DNA from: Candidatus Nitrosopelagicus sp.
GTDB taxonomy: Archaea > Thermoproteota > Nitrososphaeria > Nitrososphaerales > Nitrosopumilaceae
Assembly: GCA_028344155.1 (NCBI GenBank)
Contig: JAOMAI010000009.1
Coordinates: 1 to 33,289, forward strand
Length of the DNA stretch: 33,289 nucleotides
Direction of reading: 5' to 3'
The notes under the pieces were generated by a model, which was not told the DNA's origin, made no database searches, and worked only from the letters and a program-made list of their open reading frames with translations. Shown piece after piece: positions 7,762 through 15,729 of this stretch (positions within the stretch are counted from its first letter, which is position 1; each line of letters begins with the position of its first letter). The position numbers and the translations under genes were made by a program.

Positions 7762-8988
7762 ATGCAAAGAAAAATACTGTCGCTTGGAGCAATTTTTGGC
7801 ATAATGCTCATGATGCCATTTGCAAGCGGACAGTTGTTTGAAAAGGCCACATTTCAAGAAAGTGCACTTGTAATTTATGATCAACAATATTCAAGTTCAG
7901 TAATAACCTCAATCGGACTAGAAACTACAGATAATCAAGAAATAAAATTTACAGATGAATTAATCCAAAAAATAAATGATAACGATAAGATTAGAGCGAT
8001 AGTTTTTACAAATGCAGGAGAATGTGTGATAGGCGTAACAAGTGAGGAACAATGCATAATGATTAATTTTGATTATCAACAATTGAAAGGTGATGGCGGG
8101 ATCAGAATGGTTCAAGATTCTGCAAGAGAGATGGGAAATGAACTAATTGATCAATTAGATGAAGAGTTAGGAGTAGATAGTAAATTTCATTCCACATTCA
8201 TACATACAGTAGATGATGCAAATCTATTACTAGAAACATCAGGTGTAATTTCTGGAAGAGGCGCAGTTTCAGCCACATTTATCATGCCAAAACAATCAAC
8301 TGATTTCTTATTTACAGACTTGGCAGGGAAATTAATCAGTAAAGAAATTAGAGATGGACAAGGTTTCTATGATATTTCAAAAAAATTATCAAAAAATGAT
8401 GAATCAATAATTTCCATTAGCATTATAAAAACTGGAGATGAAAATTTATTCATTTTCAAGGTGACAAACGAAATGAAAGAGGTAGCTGATGAAATTTCAA
8501 GAATTAACGTACTAGAAAACTTTGGAGTGAACGAAATTTCACGCTCAGATGTGTTTGATGGAAAAAATGTTCCGCTAAATTCAGTCATTCATTTAGTAGT
8601 AATTCCAAGTGAACCTGCAAAAATAGATACAATAGCAACACATGCAATAACTGATTTAACCACATTAGAGAATATTTCAAAAAGAGGTTGGTTCTTTAGC
8701 TCTCCTGCAGGAAACTCAATTGATGCAAAATTCCTATTTGGTCAAAGTAAAGTTATTCCTCAAGATGAATTAAGAGTAGAGATAGGACCATGGGATGGTA
8801 ACAGCGAACTGTCATTTTATTCAGTAGAAGACATTCAACAGAATGATGACGAATACCAATCAATAGAAGACTTTGGAAAGAAAGAATCCGGAGATGATCA
8901 ATCTCAATATGTAGTACTTGTAATTATAATTGCAATAGGCATTGGCGCTGCAGTATTTTATCTAAAAGGATACAAACCGAAACGCTAG
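7762..8988 (+). CDS. Secreted, C-terminally membrane-anchored protein of unknown function
   Basis: The 408-residue protein begins with a signal peptide (MQRKILSLGAIFGIMLMMPF, then ASG) and ends with one membrane helix (about 382-401, YVVLVIIIAIGIGAAVFYL) followed by a short basic tail. The roughly 355 residues between should lie outside the cytoplasmic membrane. I recognise no domain in them; they are acidic and beta-rich, with two cysteines around C88 and C98 that could form a disulfide. A TATA-like AAATAAAAT lies 25 nt before the ATG. Its stop shares the tetranucleotide CTAG with the stop of the convergent arginine decarboxylase gene. Confidence 0.75.
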   Translation: MQRKILSLGAIFGIMLMMPFASGQLFEKATFQESALVIYDQQYSSSVITSIGLETTDNQEIKFTDELIQKINDNDKIRAIVFTNAGECVIGVTSEEQCIMINFDYQQLKGDGGIRMVQDSAREMGNELIDQLDEELGVDSKFHSTFIHTVDDANLLLETSGVISGRGAVSATFIMPKQSTDFLFTDLAGKLISKEIRDGQGFYDISKKLSKNDESIISISIIKTGDENLFIFKVTNEMKEVADEISRINVLENFGVNEISRSDVFDGKNVPLNSVIHLVVIPSEPAKIDTIATHAITDLTTLENISKRGWFFSSPAGNSIDAKFLFGQSKVIPQDELRVEIGPWDGNSELSFYSVEDIQQNDDEYQSIEDFGKKESGDDQSQYVVLVIIIAIGIGAAVFYLKGYKPKR

Positions 8989-9536
8989 AGAATTAGACAT
9001 GCTGCTGAAAAAACGGTAGTCCATTTTCCAGACTTGTCACCTTTAGCAGTCATTGTAATATTTTGAGATTTGTAAATTTTTCCAGAAATTGACCATTGTT
9101 GTCTTTTTTCATCCCAGCTCTTATCAATATCAAAAGGTATTCCAAGTGAAGATGCAAGCATTTGTGCTGCAATATCTTCAGCATAATCACCAGCTTGTTT
9201 TTCATTTTGTCCAAATGCATCATATTCAGACAAGTATCCATATCTAGTACGATCTTTTGGTAATGCCAAGCCAACGGATGCAGAGATCATTCTATGAGGT
9301 TCATTTGTTTGATTTCTGGAGTAAATTGTAAAGAGAATTTGTCCTGGCTTAATCTTCTTCAAACCTTCTTTTTTTGGGATGAGTTTTGCTTTTGGGGGAA
9401 ATATACTAGAGATTAAAACAATGTTTGTTCCAGCAATTCCTGCATCACGTAATGCATATTCAAAACTTGTAAGTTTATCTTCATGAACACCAATTCCTCG
9501 TGTAAGAAATAACTCCTTAGCAACTAAATCAATCAT
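8985..9536 (-). CDS. pdaD: Pyruvoyl-dependent arginine decarboxylase
   Basis: This 183-residue protein matches archaeal PdaD: LTRGIGVHEDKLTSFEYALRD at the start (first part LTRGIGVHEDKL), then NIVLISSIFPPKA. Self-cleavage is expected between S43 and S44, giving a beta chain and an alpha chain whose N-terminal Ser becomes the pyruvoyl cofactor. EPHRMISASVGLALP and the DYAEDIAAQML helix are also conserved. The enzyme decarboxylates arginine to agmatine, the first step of polyamine synthesis in these archaea. It overlaps the stop of the convergent upstream gene by four bases. Confidence 0.93.
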   Translation of the reverse strand: MIDLVAKELFLTRGIGVHEDKLTSFEYALRDAGIAGTNIVLISSIFPPKAKLIPKKEGLKKIKPGQILFTIYSRNQTNEPHRMISASVGLALPKDRTRYGYLSEYDAFGQNEKQAGDYAEDIAAQMLASSLGIPFDIDKSWDEKRQQWSISGKIYKSQNITMTAKGDKSGKWTTVFSAACLIL

Positions 9537-9561
9537 TCTTCGAATAATTTTACGGTGTGAT

Positions 9562-10038
9562 TTATAGTTTGATTTTCTTTAAAGAATTAAGAATTTCTTG
9601 TCCATGAGATGCAACATTAATCTCTCTCATTACATCTTGTATTATTCCATTTTTATCAATTACAAAGGTACTCCGTTTAGCAAGACCGGTGATGTTGGTT
9701 CCGGCGTATTTCTTACAAGCGATTTTCTTTGGATCACTTAGATGTACATATGGAATTTCATATTCCTTGACAAAATCTAATTGAGAATCTACAGAATCTA
9801 CAGATATGGCAAACACAACAGTTTCAGTTGAAGTAATTTCAGAATAAACTGAAATCACACTTTTTGCCATCTCAAAGACTTTTTTTGAAGGACATGCGAA
9901 GAGATGGTTTTTTGGGTAAAAACACAATACAACATTTTTTGAGTTTTTGTATGAACTTAATGTGATGGATGTTCCATCATGTGCTAATAATTCAAAATCT
10001 TCAGCCATATCACCTTTTTGAAGAGTCATGTATTCCAT
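9562..10038 (-). CDS. Peroxiredoxin, BCP/PrxQ-like, with atypical active site
   Basis: The 158-residue thioredoxin-fold protein shows KGDMAEDFEL near the start, VVLCFYPKN in the strand before the active site, and the conserved Arg at R122 (KRSTFVIDK). The peroxidatic Cys is C49 in YPKNHLFACPSKK. In the PxxxTxxC signature the Thr is replaced by Leu (L46), and the Cys five residues after C49 that resolves PrxQ proteins is missing; C39 and C108 are the other cysteines. It should reduce peroxides, perhaps with a different resolving mechanism. The start may be the ATG at 10038 or the one at 10029 (MTLQKGD). It is divergent from the CPBP gene. Confidence 0.85.
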   Translation of the reverse strand: MEYMTLQKGDMAEDFELLAHDGTSITLSSYKNSKNVVLCFYPKNHLFACPSKKVFEMAKSVISVYSEITSTETVVFAISVDSVDSQLDFVKEYEIPYVHLSDPKKIACKKYAGTNITGLAKRSTFVIDKNGIIQDVMREINVASHGQEILNSLKKIKL

Positions 10039-10053
10039 TGGAAGGGGTTATTT

Positions 10054-10626
10054 ATGAAAGTGTGCACTTTGATTACATTGGACCTTTCATTTCTTGATTC
10101 AGATGTATTTCTTATCGGATATTATGTACTAACAGTAGGAGCAAGTCTTCTTTTAATCAAGGATACAAAGAAACGAATTTTAGATCTTAAATCAGGTATC
10201 GGCTCAATCAAATATGCACCAATAGCTTTTGGAATTTTAGTAGTATACGTTTTGTTTGTGTTTGAATATGTTGATCAAATACCAATACTAAACTGGAGTT
10301 GGCTTGGATATAATATTGCGTTTGGGCCATTTGCAGACCAAGGCATGTTAGGAATAATTCCATTTATTCCATTGTTGCTTTACATGTTTTTACATATCAA
10401 TTATTTTGAAGAATTTTACTTTAGAAAATCAAAAAAAATGGTCTTAGTATGGGCATTAATCCACATCGGAATGGGTATAAAGATACACATGGCATTGGTT
10501 TTGATACCAATTGGATTTGTATTCAAGTATATTTATGATAAAAAAGGAATAAAGCATTCTTACGCAATGCATTTTGCGACAAATATTTTGGTTGTGGGAA
10601 TGTTATTTCTTTCGTTTGTACTTTGA
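10054..10626 (+). CDS. CPBP (CAAX/Abi) family intramembrane metalloprotease
   Basis: The protein has 190 residues from the ATG at 10054 (an in-frame TTG at 10018 would overlap the divergent peroxiredoxin start) and about five hydrophobic segments. The family's three motifs are present: EEFYFR (E119, E120, R124), H137 in ALIHIGMG, and HFATN (H173, N177). These residues form the intramembrane metal site in Rce1-like proteases. Substrate is unknown; homologues process prenylated or peptide substrates in the membrane. Its 3' end overlaps the convergent 83-residue ORF by 24 bases. The start region is only a short gap away from the peroxiredoxin gene, so the two promoters interleave. Confidence 0.75.
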   Translation: MKVCTLITLDLSFLDSDVFLIGYYVLTVGASLLLIKDTKKRILDLKSGIGSIKYAPIAFGILVVYVLFVFEYVDQIPILNWSWLGYNIAFGPFADQGMLGIIPFIPLLLYMFLHINYFEEFYFRKSKKMVLVWALIHIGMGIKIHMALVLIPIGFVFKYIYDKKGIKHSYAMHFATNILVVGMLFLSFVL

Positions 10627-10854
10627 ATCTTTTCTTGGATCAATTTTTCTAACTTGTGTCAAGTATAGGTATGCCATGAATGCACCTAAGAATAGATTAA
10701 CTACACCTAAAACAACAATCATGAAATTATTGATTGAACCAGAATCATCAATACTACCTCGGAACAAACCAAATCCAATACCCCATAGACCCACCCCAGT
10801 GAATACTAATATGAGAATTTTGAGTTTCTTTGGCTGAACGTATTTTAATTTCAA
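10603..10854 (-). CDS. Small two-helix membrane protein
   Basis: The frame of 83 residues begins at a TTG (10854), preceded in frame by a TGA stop, with no usable ATG near the start. It has two hydrophobic stretches (about 12-31 and 43-66) and a strongly basic C-terminal tail (RKIDPRKDSKYKRKK). No family is recognised. The 24-base overlap with the end of the CPBP gene is unusual for this dense but mostly non-overlapping region. Codon use and the membrane pattern favour a real gene, but the TTG start lowers confidence. Confidence 0.5.
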   Translation of the reverse strand: MKLKYVQPKKLKILILVFTGVGLWGIGFGLFRGSIDDSGSINNFMIVVLGVVNLFLGAFMAYLYLTQVRKIDPRKDSKYKRKK

Positions 10855-10946
10855 TAATCAAACCAGAGTTTAGAAGTTATTAAATTATGAGTATGGAGAT
10901 AGTTATGCGAAACTAGTTTGAGTAAATTAATAGAAAGATCTTACGA

Positions 10947-11321
10947 TTAGAACTGAATTTTTGAGCCATATTTTCCCTGCAGGTCATCATACAATTTTTT
11001 TCGCTCAGACTTTATTGTTTTAGATTCATCATACATTTTTGTGAAGAAACATGCCAAGACACGTTCATTATTTTCATCAAAAAATCTTACACTGTAACTA
11101 ATTCTTTCTGGTTTTTGTTCTGCTACAAATTCAGCATTTTTTATCATTTCATTGTTAACATGCATGTGACACGGACCGTCATTTTCTCCAATAGTTATCC
11201 ATTGTTCCTTTTGTCTTATTGAAAGAGAATTACTTCTCATTTCTATTGTAGCGCCATTACTTTTGACTATCATCAATACATCATCAACCTTAACAATATC
11301 AGAAAGGAGATCTTTTAGCAT
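10947..11321 (-). CDS. Conserved small protein, possibly ChuX/HutX heme-utilisation-like
   Basis: This 124-residue cytosolic protein contains WITIGENDGPCHMHVNNEMI (about 41-60) and YSVRFFDENNERVLACFF (about 76-93). The alternating strand pattern resembles the ChuX/HutX/HemS heme-binding fold, and similar archaeal proteins are, as I recall, annotated that way; that assignment is tentative. A heme role would make sense beside iron and redox genes, but no heme ligand can be named with confidence (candidates H52 and H54). It is monocistronic, upstream of tRNA-Thr on the opposite strand. Confidence 0.6.
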   Translation of the reverse strand: MLKDLLSDIVKVDDVLMIVKSNGATIEMRSNSLSIRQKEQWITIGENDGPCHMHVNNEMIKNAEFVAEQKPERISYSVRFFDENNERVLACFFTKMYDESKTIKSERKKLYDDLQGKYGSKIQF

Positions 11322-11416
11322 AGATTTTGGATAAATTAATCGTTAGTTAAGATTTCCTAGGAGATATTTCATAATATCTTAACATTTTAAAACAGCAAAT
11401 TTGTAAAAAATGCAGT

Positions 11417-11491
11417 GCCAATGTAGCTCAGCCTGGTTAGAGCAATTGATTTGTAATCAATAGGTCGAGAGTTCAAATCTCTCCATTGGCT
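11417..11491 (+). tRNA. tRNA-Thr (anticodon TGT)
   Basis: The acceptor arm GCCAATG/CATTGGC pairs fully, with discriminator T. The D stem is GCTC/GAGC, the anticodon stem ATTGA/TCAAT with loop TTTGTAA (anticodon TGT, reading ACA), and the T stem GAGAG/CTCTC with loop TTCAAAT. Total length is 75 nt, without intron or encoded CCA. Confidence 0.96.
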
Positions 11492-11499
11492 TTCTTAGT

Positions 11500-11871
11500 T
11501 TAGAAATAATGAATTTTCATATGAGTTTGATGTACCGTCTCATATGGTGTAATATGACCACAGTGAGGGCAAGAGAATAGTCCTTCTGCAGATTGTTTTG
11601 CATCACGTTCAATTGTTTTACCAGCAATAGATTCTATTGATATTATGTCACCTCTAGAAATTACAGCAAAGTTACGTTGTTCACCAATTGAATCTAAAAA
11701 TCGTTTGATAGATGTGACCACCTCGTTTGTATCAATGACACCTTCTTCTTCTATAGGAGACAAAATAAATTCATGATATTTGATATTAGGGATTGCTGCC
11801 ACATCATCAGCCACATAAATTAATAATTCATTTTGAATTGATTCAACTTCATGGCAATCAACTGTAATCAT
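11500..11871 (-). CDS. Protein with a single C-terminal C2H2 zinc finger
   Basis: The likely start is the ATG at 11871 (123 residues); an in-frame TTG at 11886 would add five. The N-terminal domain of about 95 residues is alpha/beta (SIQNELLIYVADDVAAIP, SIKRFLDSIGEQRNFAVISR) and unrecognised. The C-terminal 25 residues, FSCPHCGHITPY then ETVHQTHMKIHYF, give C-x2-C-x12-H-x3-H, the spacing of a classical C2H2 finger. It could bind nucleic acid or protein; nothing in the sequence decides which. It stops nine bases after the convergent tRNA-Thr. Confidence 0.72.
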   Translation of the reverse strand: MITVDCHEVESIQNELLIYVADDVAAIPNIKYHEFILSPIEEEGVIDTNEVVTSIKRFLDSIGEQRNFAVISRGDIISIESIAGKTIERDAKQSAEGLFSCPHCGHITPYETVHQTHMKIHYF

Positions 11872-11968
11872 ATGATAAATTTTCAATTAGATGATTATAA
11901 AAAATTTGACAATTGTTTCATAACAGTAGAAGCTAGATTATAATATCAATTGGAGATTTAGTTATGAT

Positions 11969-13030
11969 ATGACTGATCTATACAGATTACTTCCAGAAGA
12001 GATGGAGAAATTAGTAATTGATATGGGCTATCAAAGGTATAGAGCAGACCAAATTCTAATGCCACTTTATTTCAAATTTCCTAAAAATATTGCAGACATT
12101 AAACAGCTTCCAAAGACAATGATTGCAGAATTGGTTGAAGCAGGATATACAATAGGTTCAGCAAAAGAAATTCACAGAGTTACTAGTGAAGATGGGGATA
12201 CTACAAAATTATTACTTAATCTCACTAACGATAAATCTGTTGAAACTGTTCTCATGCAATATGAATCTGAGAAAGAAGGAGGGCTACCTAGATCAACAGT
12301 ATGTGTTTCAACTCAAATTGGATGTGCAATGGGATGTACATTTTGTGCAACAGGGCAGATGGGTTTTGAGACAAATCTAAAGGCAGAACATATTGTAGCA
12401 CAAGTAGTTCATTTTGAAGAAATTATTGAGCAAAAAAAAGAGCACATTACAAATTTAGTTTTTATGGGAATGGGCGAACCGATGGCAAATTATGATGAAA
12501 TGATTAGAGCCGTGAAAATTTTAACTGACCCAAGAGGTTTTGGGTTGGGACAACGACACATTACAATTTCAACAATTGGAATCAAAGAAGGAATTGAGAA
12601 ATTGGCAAATGAGGATCTTCAGATTGGACTTGCAATATCATTACATGCTCCAAACAATGAATTACGTAAAAAATTGGTTCCTACAGCAACAAAAGATTCT
12701 GTTAAAGAGATAATTGATGCAGGGCATTATTATTTTAAGAAAACAGGACGGCGTGTGACATTTGAATATGCATTAATGGAAGGAGTAAATGATTCGCGGG
12801 ATGTCGCACACGAATTGGCTGAACTTTTGCGAGGAAATGGATCACATGTGAATTTAATTCCAATAAATCCAACAGCAGGTAATTTCAACCGCCCATCAAA
12901 AAGTAGAGTTTTTGAGTTTAAACGAATTTTAAATGAAGCAGGGGTAAATTGTACAATTCGCATTGAGAAAGGAACTGAAATATCTGCCGCATGCGGTCAG
13001 CTTAGAACAGATATTGTAAACACAAACTAG
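11969..13030 (+). CDS. rlmN: Radical SAM RNA methyltransferase RlmN
   Basis: The 353-residue protein has the radical SAM cluster motif C119-x3-C123-x2-C126 in GCAMGCTFCATGQMGF, an N-terminal HhH-like domain, FMGMGEPMANYDEM, and the catalytic C342 in SAACGQLRTD that forms the protein-RNA intermediate with the methylated Cys (probably C112 is not it; the methylated Cys of the family is the C-terminal one). RlmN makes 2-methyladenosine in 23S rRNA (A2503 in E. coli) and in some tRNAs at A37. The family is mainly bacterial. A TATA-like TTATAATAT lies about 27 nt before the ATG. Its stop directly abuts the start of the cupredoxin gene. Confidence 0.92.
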   Translation: MTDLYRLLPEEMEKLVIDMGYQRYRADQILMPLYFKFPKNIADIKQLPKTMIAELVEAGYTIGSAKEIHRVTSEDGDTTKLLLNLTNDKSVETVLMQYESEKEGGLPRSTVCVSTQIGCAMGCTFCATGQMGFETNLKAEHIVAQVVHFEEIIEQKKEHITNLVFMGMGEPMANYDEMIRAVKILTDPRGFGLGQRHITISTIGIKEGIEKLANEDLQIGLAISLHAPNNELRKKLVPTATKDSVKEIIDAGHYYFKKTGRRVTFEYALMEGVNDSRDVAHELAELLRGNGSHVNLIPINPTAGNFNRPSKSRVFEFKRILNEAGVNCTIRIEKGTEISAACGQLRTDIVNTN

Positions 13031-13501
13031 ATGAAAATTATCATCTTAGGTTTAATCATTACCGCATCCATTCTGATCTTGTATGCAAGTATATCAGATA
13101 TGATGAATTTTGAGATTAAAAATACAGATAATGAATTAATTGAATCAATCTATTCTGAAAAGGAAATTTTTACAGAAGCACCGTATAGCGGTAACACAAA
13201 AGATAGAGCCCAACATGTAATCATAATAGTAAAAGATTCATGGAAACAAGGATGTGAGGTAGATGATTCATGTTTCTTACCATATGAAAAAATAATTGGC
13301 GTAGGTGAGACAATATTATTTGTGAATCAAGATGAATTCGAACATAATGTCAGACTAAGAGGAGACCCAAATTATCTACATTTCCCAACAGATGTCATAA
13401 AACAAAATGAATATTTTGTTTATAAATTTCATGAATTAGGAAAATACCAATACCATTGTACACTTCATCCTTGGATGGAAGGTGTGATCACAATCAGATA
13501 A
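13031..13501 (+). CDS. Membrane-anchored cupredoxin (plastocyanin-like)
   Basis: The 156-residue protein begins with an uncleaved-looking hydrophobic segment (2-20) and continues with a cupredoxin domain. The type 1 copper ligands are H105 in DEFEHNV, C143, H146 and M149 in YHCTLHPWMEG. C75 and C81 may form a disulfide. It should carry electrons on the outer face of the membrane; ammonia-oxidising archaea rely on many such copper proteins instead of cytochrome c. The ATG follows the rlmN stop with no gap, so it is translated from the same message unless an internal promoter lies in rlmN. Confidence 0.9.
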   Translation: MKIIILGLIITASILILYASISDMMNFEIKNTDNELIESIYSEKEIFTEAPYSGNTKDRAQHVIIIVKDSWKQGCEVDDSCFLPYEKIIGVGETILFVNQDEFEHNVRLRGDPNYLHFPTDVIKQNEYFVYKFHELGKYQYHCTLHPWMEGVITIR

Positions 13502-13571
13502 TCCATCTATTCATAAATTTTCGATGGTTGTACTATATCGTTTTAAATTAGAAATGCCATGATCATGAAAT

Positions 13572-13961
13572 ATGATTAGTTACCAGCAATTTGCAGAAAG
13601 TAAACCAAAATTACTCATTGCGGTCATTTTGACAACTGTTGCAGCATTATCAGTTCCAGTATTGATGCCTCACATTTATCATGGTGCACACATTTGGCAT
13701 CTACTTTTACACACATCAGGAATAATTTTGTCAGTATTTCTAGCAATTCTCAGTGTTAATGCATACTATAAGATGAGAACAAAAAAGATGATCATAACTA
13801 CAATTGCCTTTATGGTCTTTACAGCAGCAGAGATTGTTCAACTTTTAGATGCAACTAAAACTCACGTTTACAATATTTTAGAATCACCATCAGAGATAGC
13901 ACATTTAATGATGCTTGCAATGATTGGGCTGCTCGCATTAGCTATATTTAGGAGAGATTGA
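13572..13961 (+). CDS. Small four-helix membrane protein with His-rich segment
   Basis: The protein has 129 residues and about four hydrophobic segments. Between the first two it has a His cluster (HIYHGAHIWHLLLH, about 39-52), with further His residues at the loop before the last helix. Such His pairs could bind heme or copper, but no family is recognised. It follows the cupredoxin gene by 70 bases and overlaps the winged-helix gene (TTGA overlap), so it is likely co-transcribed with that regulator. Confidence 0.65.
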   Translation: MISYQQFAESKPKLLIAVILTTVAALSVPVLMPHIYHGAHIWHLLLHTSGIILSVFLAILSVNAYYKMRTKKMIITTIAFMVFTAAEIVQLLDATKTHVYNILESPSEIAHLMMLAMIGLLALAIFRRD

Positions 13962-14473
13962 AATTGGCAAACATGGAATCAAGAGAGGAATTAATCATTT
14001 CAGAGATCAAAAGAAATCCTGGAATTAGATTTAGAGAAGTAATGGAAAAAATAAACCTCTCAAATGGTGTTTTAAGTTACTATGTCAGAAAATTAGAAAA
14101 TAATGGAGTAATCAAAACTCAAAGAACAACACGAGTTTCAAGATTTTTCATTAATGATATGACACAAGAAGAAACCAAAGTTGTATCACGTCTAAGACAG
14201 ACAACACCAAAAGCAATCCTCGTATCATTATTAGAAAATGATAGAATGGAGTTTCAAGAAATTGTCTCAAGTGTCGGAAAAGCAAGTGCCACAGTATCAT
14301 TTTATTTATCAAAATTAGTTAATGATGAAATTGTTAGTTTCAAGAAAGTTAATTTGAAGAAAAATTACTTTATTGTAGAAAAACAAAGAATTTCAAATCT
14401 AATTACAGAATATCACCCAGACGTAGTAGAATCTGCATCAGATAACCTTGCAGACATCATGTCTTCACTATAG
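13958..14473 (+). CDS. Transcriptional regulator with two winged-helix domains
   Basis: Two winged helix-turn-helix units are visible: residues about 9-70 (EIKRNPGIRFREVMEKINLS, then NGVLSYYVRKLENNGVI) and about 80-150 (QEIVSSVGKASATVSFYLSK). Such tandem wHTH proteins are common archaeal regulators. The TTG at 13958 overlaps the stop of the membrane-protein gene, and an ATG at 13973 is a good alternative start five codons later. Pairing with a small membrane protein suggests a membrane-linked sensor and regulator, possibly acting on the nearby cupredoxin operon (inference). Confidence 0.85.
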   Translation: MKLANMESREELIISEIKRNPGIRFREVMEKINLSNGVLSYYVRKLENNGVIKTQRTTRVSRFFINDMTQEETKVVSRLRQTTPKAILVSLLENDRMEFQEIVSSVGKASATVSFYLSKLVNDEIVSFKKVNLKKNYFIVEKQRISNLITEYHPDVVESASDNLADIMSSL

Positions 14474-14538
14474 AATATTCTTAAGATTCAAGTTCAGAAT
14501 TATGAGAAATAGTTAGTCTAAGAGATTTCTATAGGATC

Positions 14539-15600
14539 TTAAGCCTCAGTATTCTCAATTGTTTTCATAGAAACAATAGAATCTACTGTATCATTCATGA
14601 CAACCTCAGATACATCTAAGATGTAATCTAAGATTCGTCTGTTTTGATATATCAAATTTTGATATACGACAGATGCTTCAGAATTTGATTTAGTTGATTT
14701 TACCAAGGCGTTTGTCTCATCAATTAGTGCCTCTATTTCTTCAGCATGTTTTTCTGCCTGTGAATAATCTCTCTCAGATATGAGAGCCATGGTTTTTTCA
14801 AAAAGTTCAATTGTTTTTTGATATGCACTCAAGATGTCTTTTGGGGTTTTTGAGATGTTTTTATCCATGTCAACAACTACGTTTGCAATTGTAGTAATGT
14901 GGTCTGCAATTCTTTCAACGCAAGTGATAATTCGTTTGTAGCCGATTGCCTGAGATGTTTTTTCTAATCCCAATGCAGATAAGATGTTGGCATCATCTAA
15001 GGCCATAACCAGATTTCTGGTAAGATAATATGAGAAACGGTCAATCTCATCGTCCATGTGAACAATTTCTTGGGCATACTCAGAATCACCTTTTTCAATT
15101 GCATGCAGTGTCTCTGAAAACATGCTGGATGTTGATTTGAACATTCTGTTGAATGCCAATTCTAGTTTCATCTCAGGGATTGTAGAAAGCACCTTGATTG
15201 TTATTGATTCTGAATCAGATTCTATAATTTCAGTTCCTACGAATTTAGTTCTAATTAATTTCATGACCATAGAGCGCACATCGGTTTCAATTTTTGCTCT
15301 TGGTGAATTTAACACCATGAAACTGTGCCCAGAAATGTATAATGAGATGATTTTTCGCTTTATTGACTCTACAGAGTCTGTTTTTTTAATTTTAATTTCA
15401 GGATAGGTTGTTGATTCTTCTTGAATAGAATCAGGAGAAAGTGTGATGGAATTGTTTGCGTTGTTTACAATTTGCATGGAATCTCCGTTTTTTAGATTTA
15501 ATTTTTCAATCCATTTTTTTGGAAGTGAGATTACATATGTAGAGCCTCCGCTGATCTGGATATTTCTACGTTCCATGTTTTTGGTCTTTGTAGACATCAT
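14539..15600 (-). CDS. AbrB-PhoU fusion, phosphate uptake regulator
   Basis: From the ATG at 15600 (353 residues) the protein has an AbrB/SpoVT-like DNA-binding domain (RRNIQISGGSTYVISLPKKW) followed by two PhoU-like helical repeats, with DDEIDRFSYYLTRNL and ERIADHITTIANVV typical of PhoU metal/helix motifs. A GTG at 15648 would add sixteen residues, but a TATA-like box (TTATATCC on the minus strand, 15622-15629) lies about 25 nt before 15600, which makes the later start more likely with a leaderless message. It lies downstream of the PiT gene in the same direction and should control phosphate uptake. Confidence 0.87.
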   Translation of the reverse strand: MMSTKTKNMERRNIQISGGSTYVISLPKKWIEKLNLKNGDSMQIVNNANNSITLSPDSIQEESTTYPEIKIKKTDSVESIKRKIISLYISGHSFMVLNSPRAKIETDVRSMVMKLIRTKFVGTEIIESDSESITIKVLSTIPEMKLELAFNRMFKSTSSMFSETLHAIEKGDSEYAQEIVHMDDEIDRFSYYLTRNLVMALDDANILSALGLEKTSQAIGYKRIITCVERIADHITTIANVVVDMDKNISKTPKDILSAYQKTIELFEKTMALISERDYSQAEKHAEEIEALIDETNALVKSTKSNSEASVVYQNLIYQNRRILDYILDVSEVVMNDTVDSIVSMKTIENTEA

Positions 15601-15691
15601 AAATTTTTGAGAAAATATAGAGGATATAAGGGGGCAACATAGTTCCACGTCGTAAAAACAGAGTTATAGAATAAGATACATAGTTGAGAAT

Positions 15692-15711
15692 TGATGATCA
15701 GTTGATCATCA
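15692..15711. promoter_or_regulatory. Perfect palindrome TGATGATCA-GT-TGATCATCA between pit and phoU
   Basis: The 9-base arms (15692-15700 and 15703-15711) around a two-base centre form a 20-base perfect inverted repeat. It lies 19-38 bases after the pit stop and about 65-90 bases upstream of the TATA-like box of the AbrB-PhoU gene, which is the next gene in the same direction. A dimeric regulator site (possibly of the AbrB-PhoU protein itself) is more likely than a terminator, because the two-base loop is too short for a stable hairpin. Confidence 0.5.
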
Positions 15712-15729
15712 TTTTTGGTTTTTTATTTT

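Noticed and set aside
8985-8988. Shared CTAG of convergent stop codons as a regulatory site
   Set aside because: The same happens at 24338-24341; it follows from a TAG stop being palindromic with CTA and needs no further function.
10018-10053. Upstream TTG start of the CPBP protease gene
   Set aside because: It would overlap the divergent peroxiredoxin start; the ATG at 10054 leaves the conserved core intact.
15601-15648. Sixteen-residue N-terminal extension of the AbrB-PhoU protein from a GTG
   Set aside because: The extension contains the TATA-like box expected for a start at 15600 and is outside the conserved domain.
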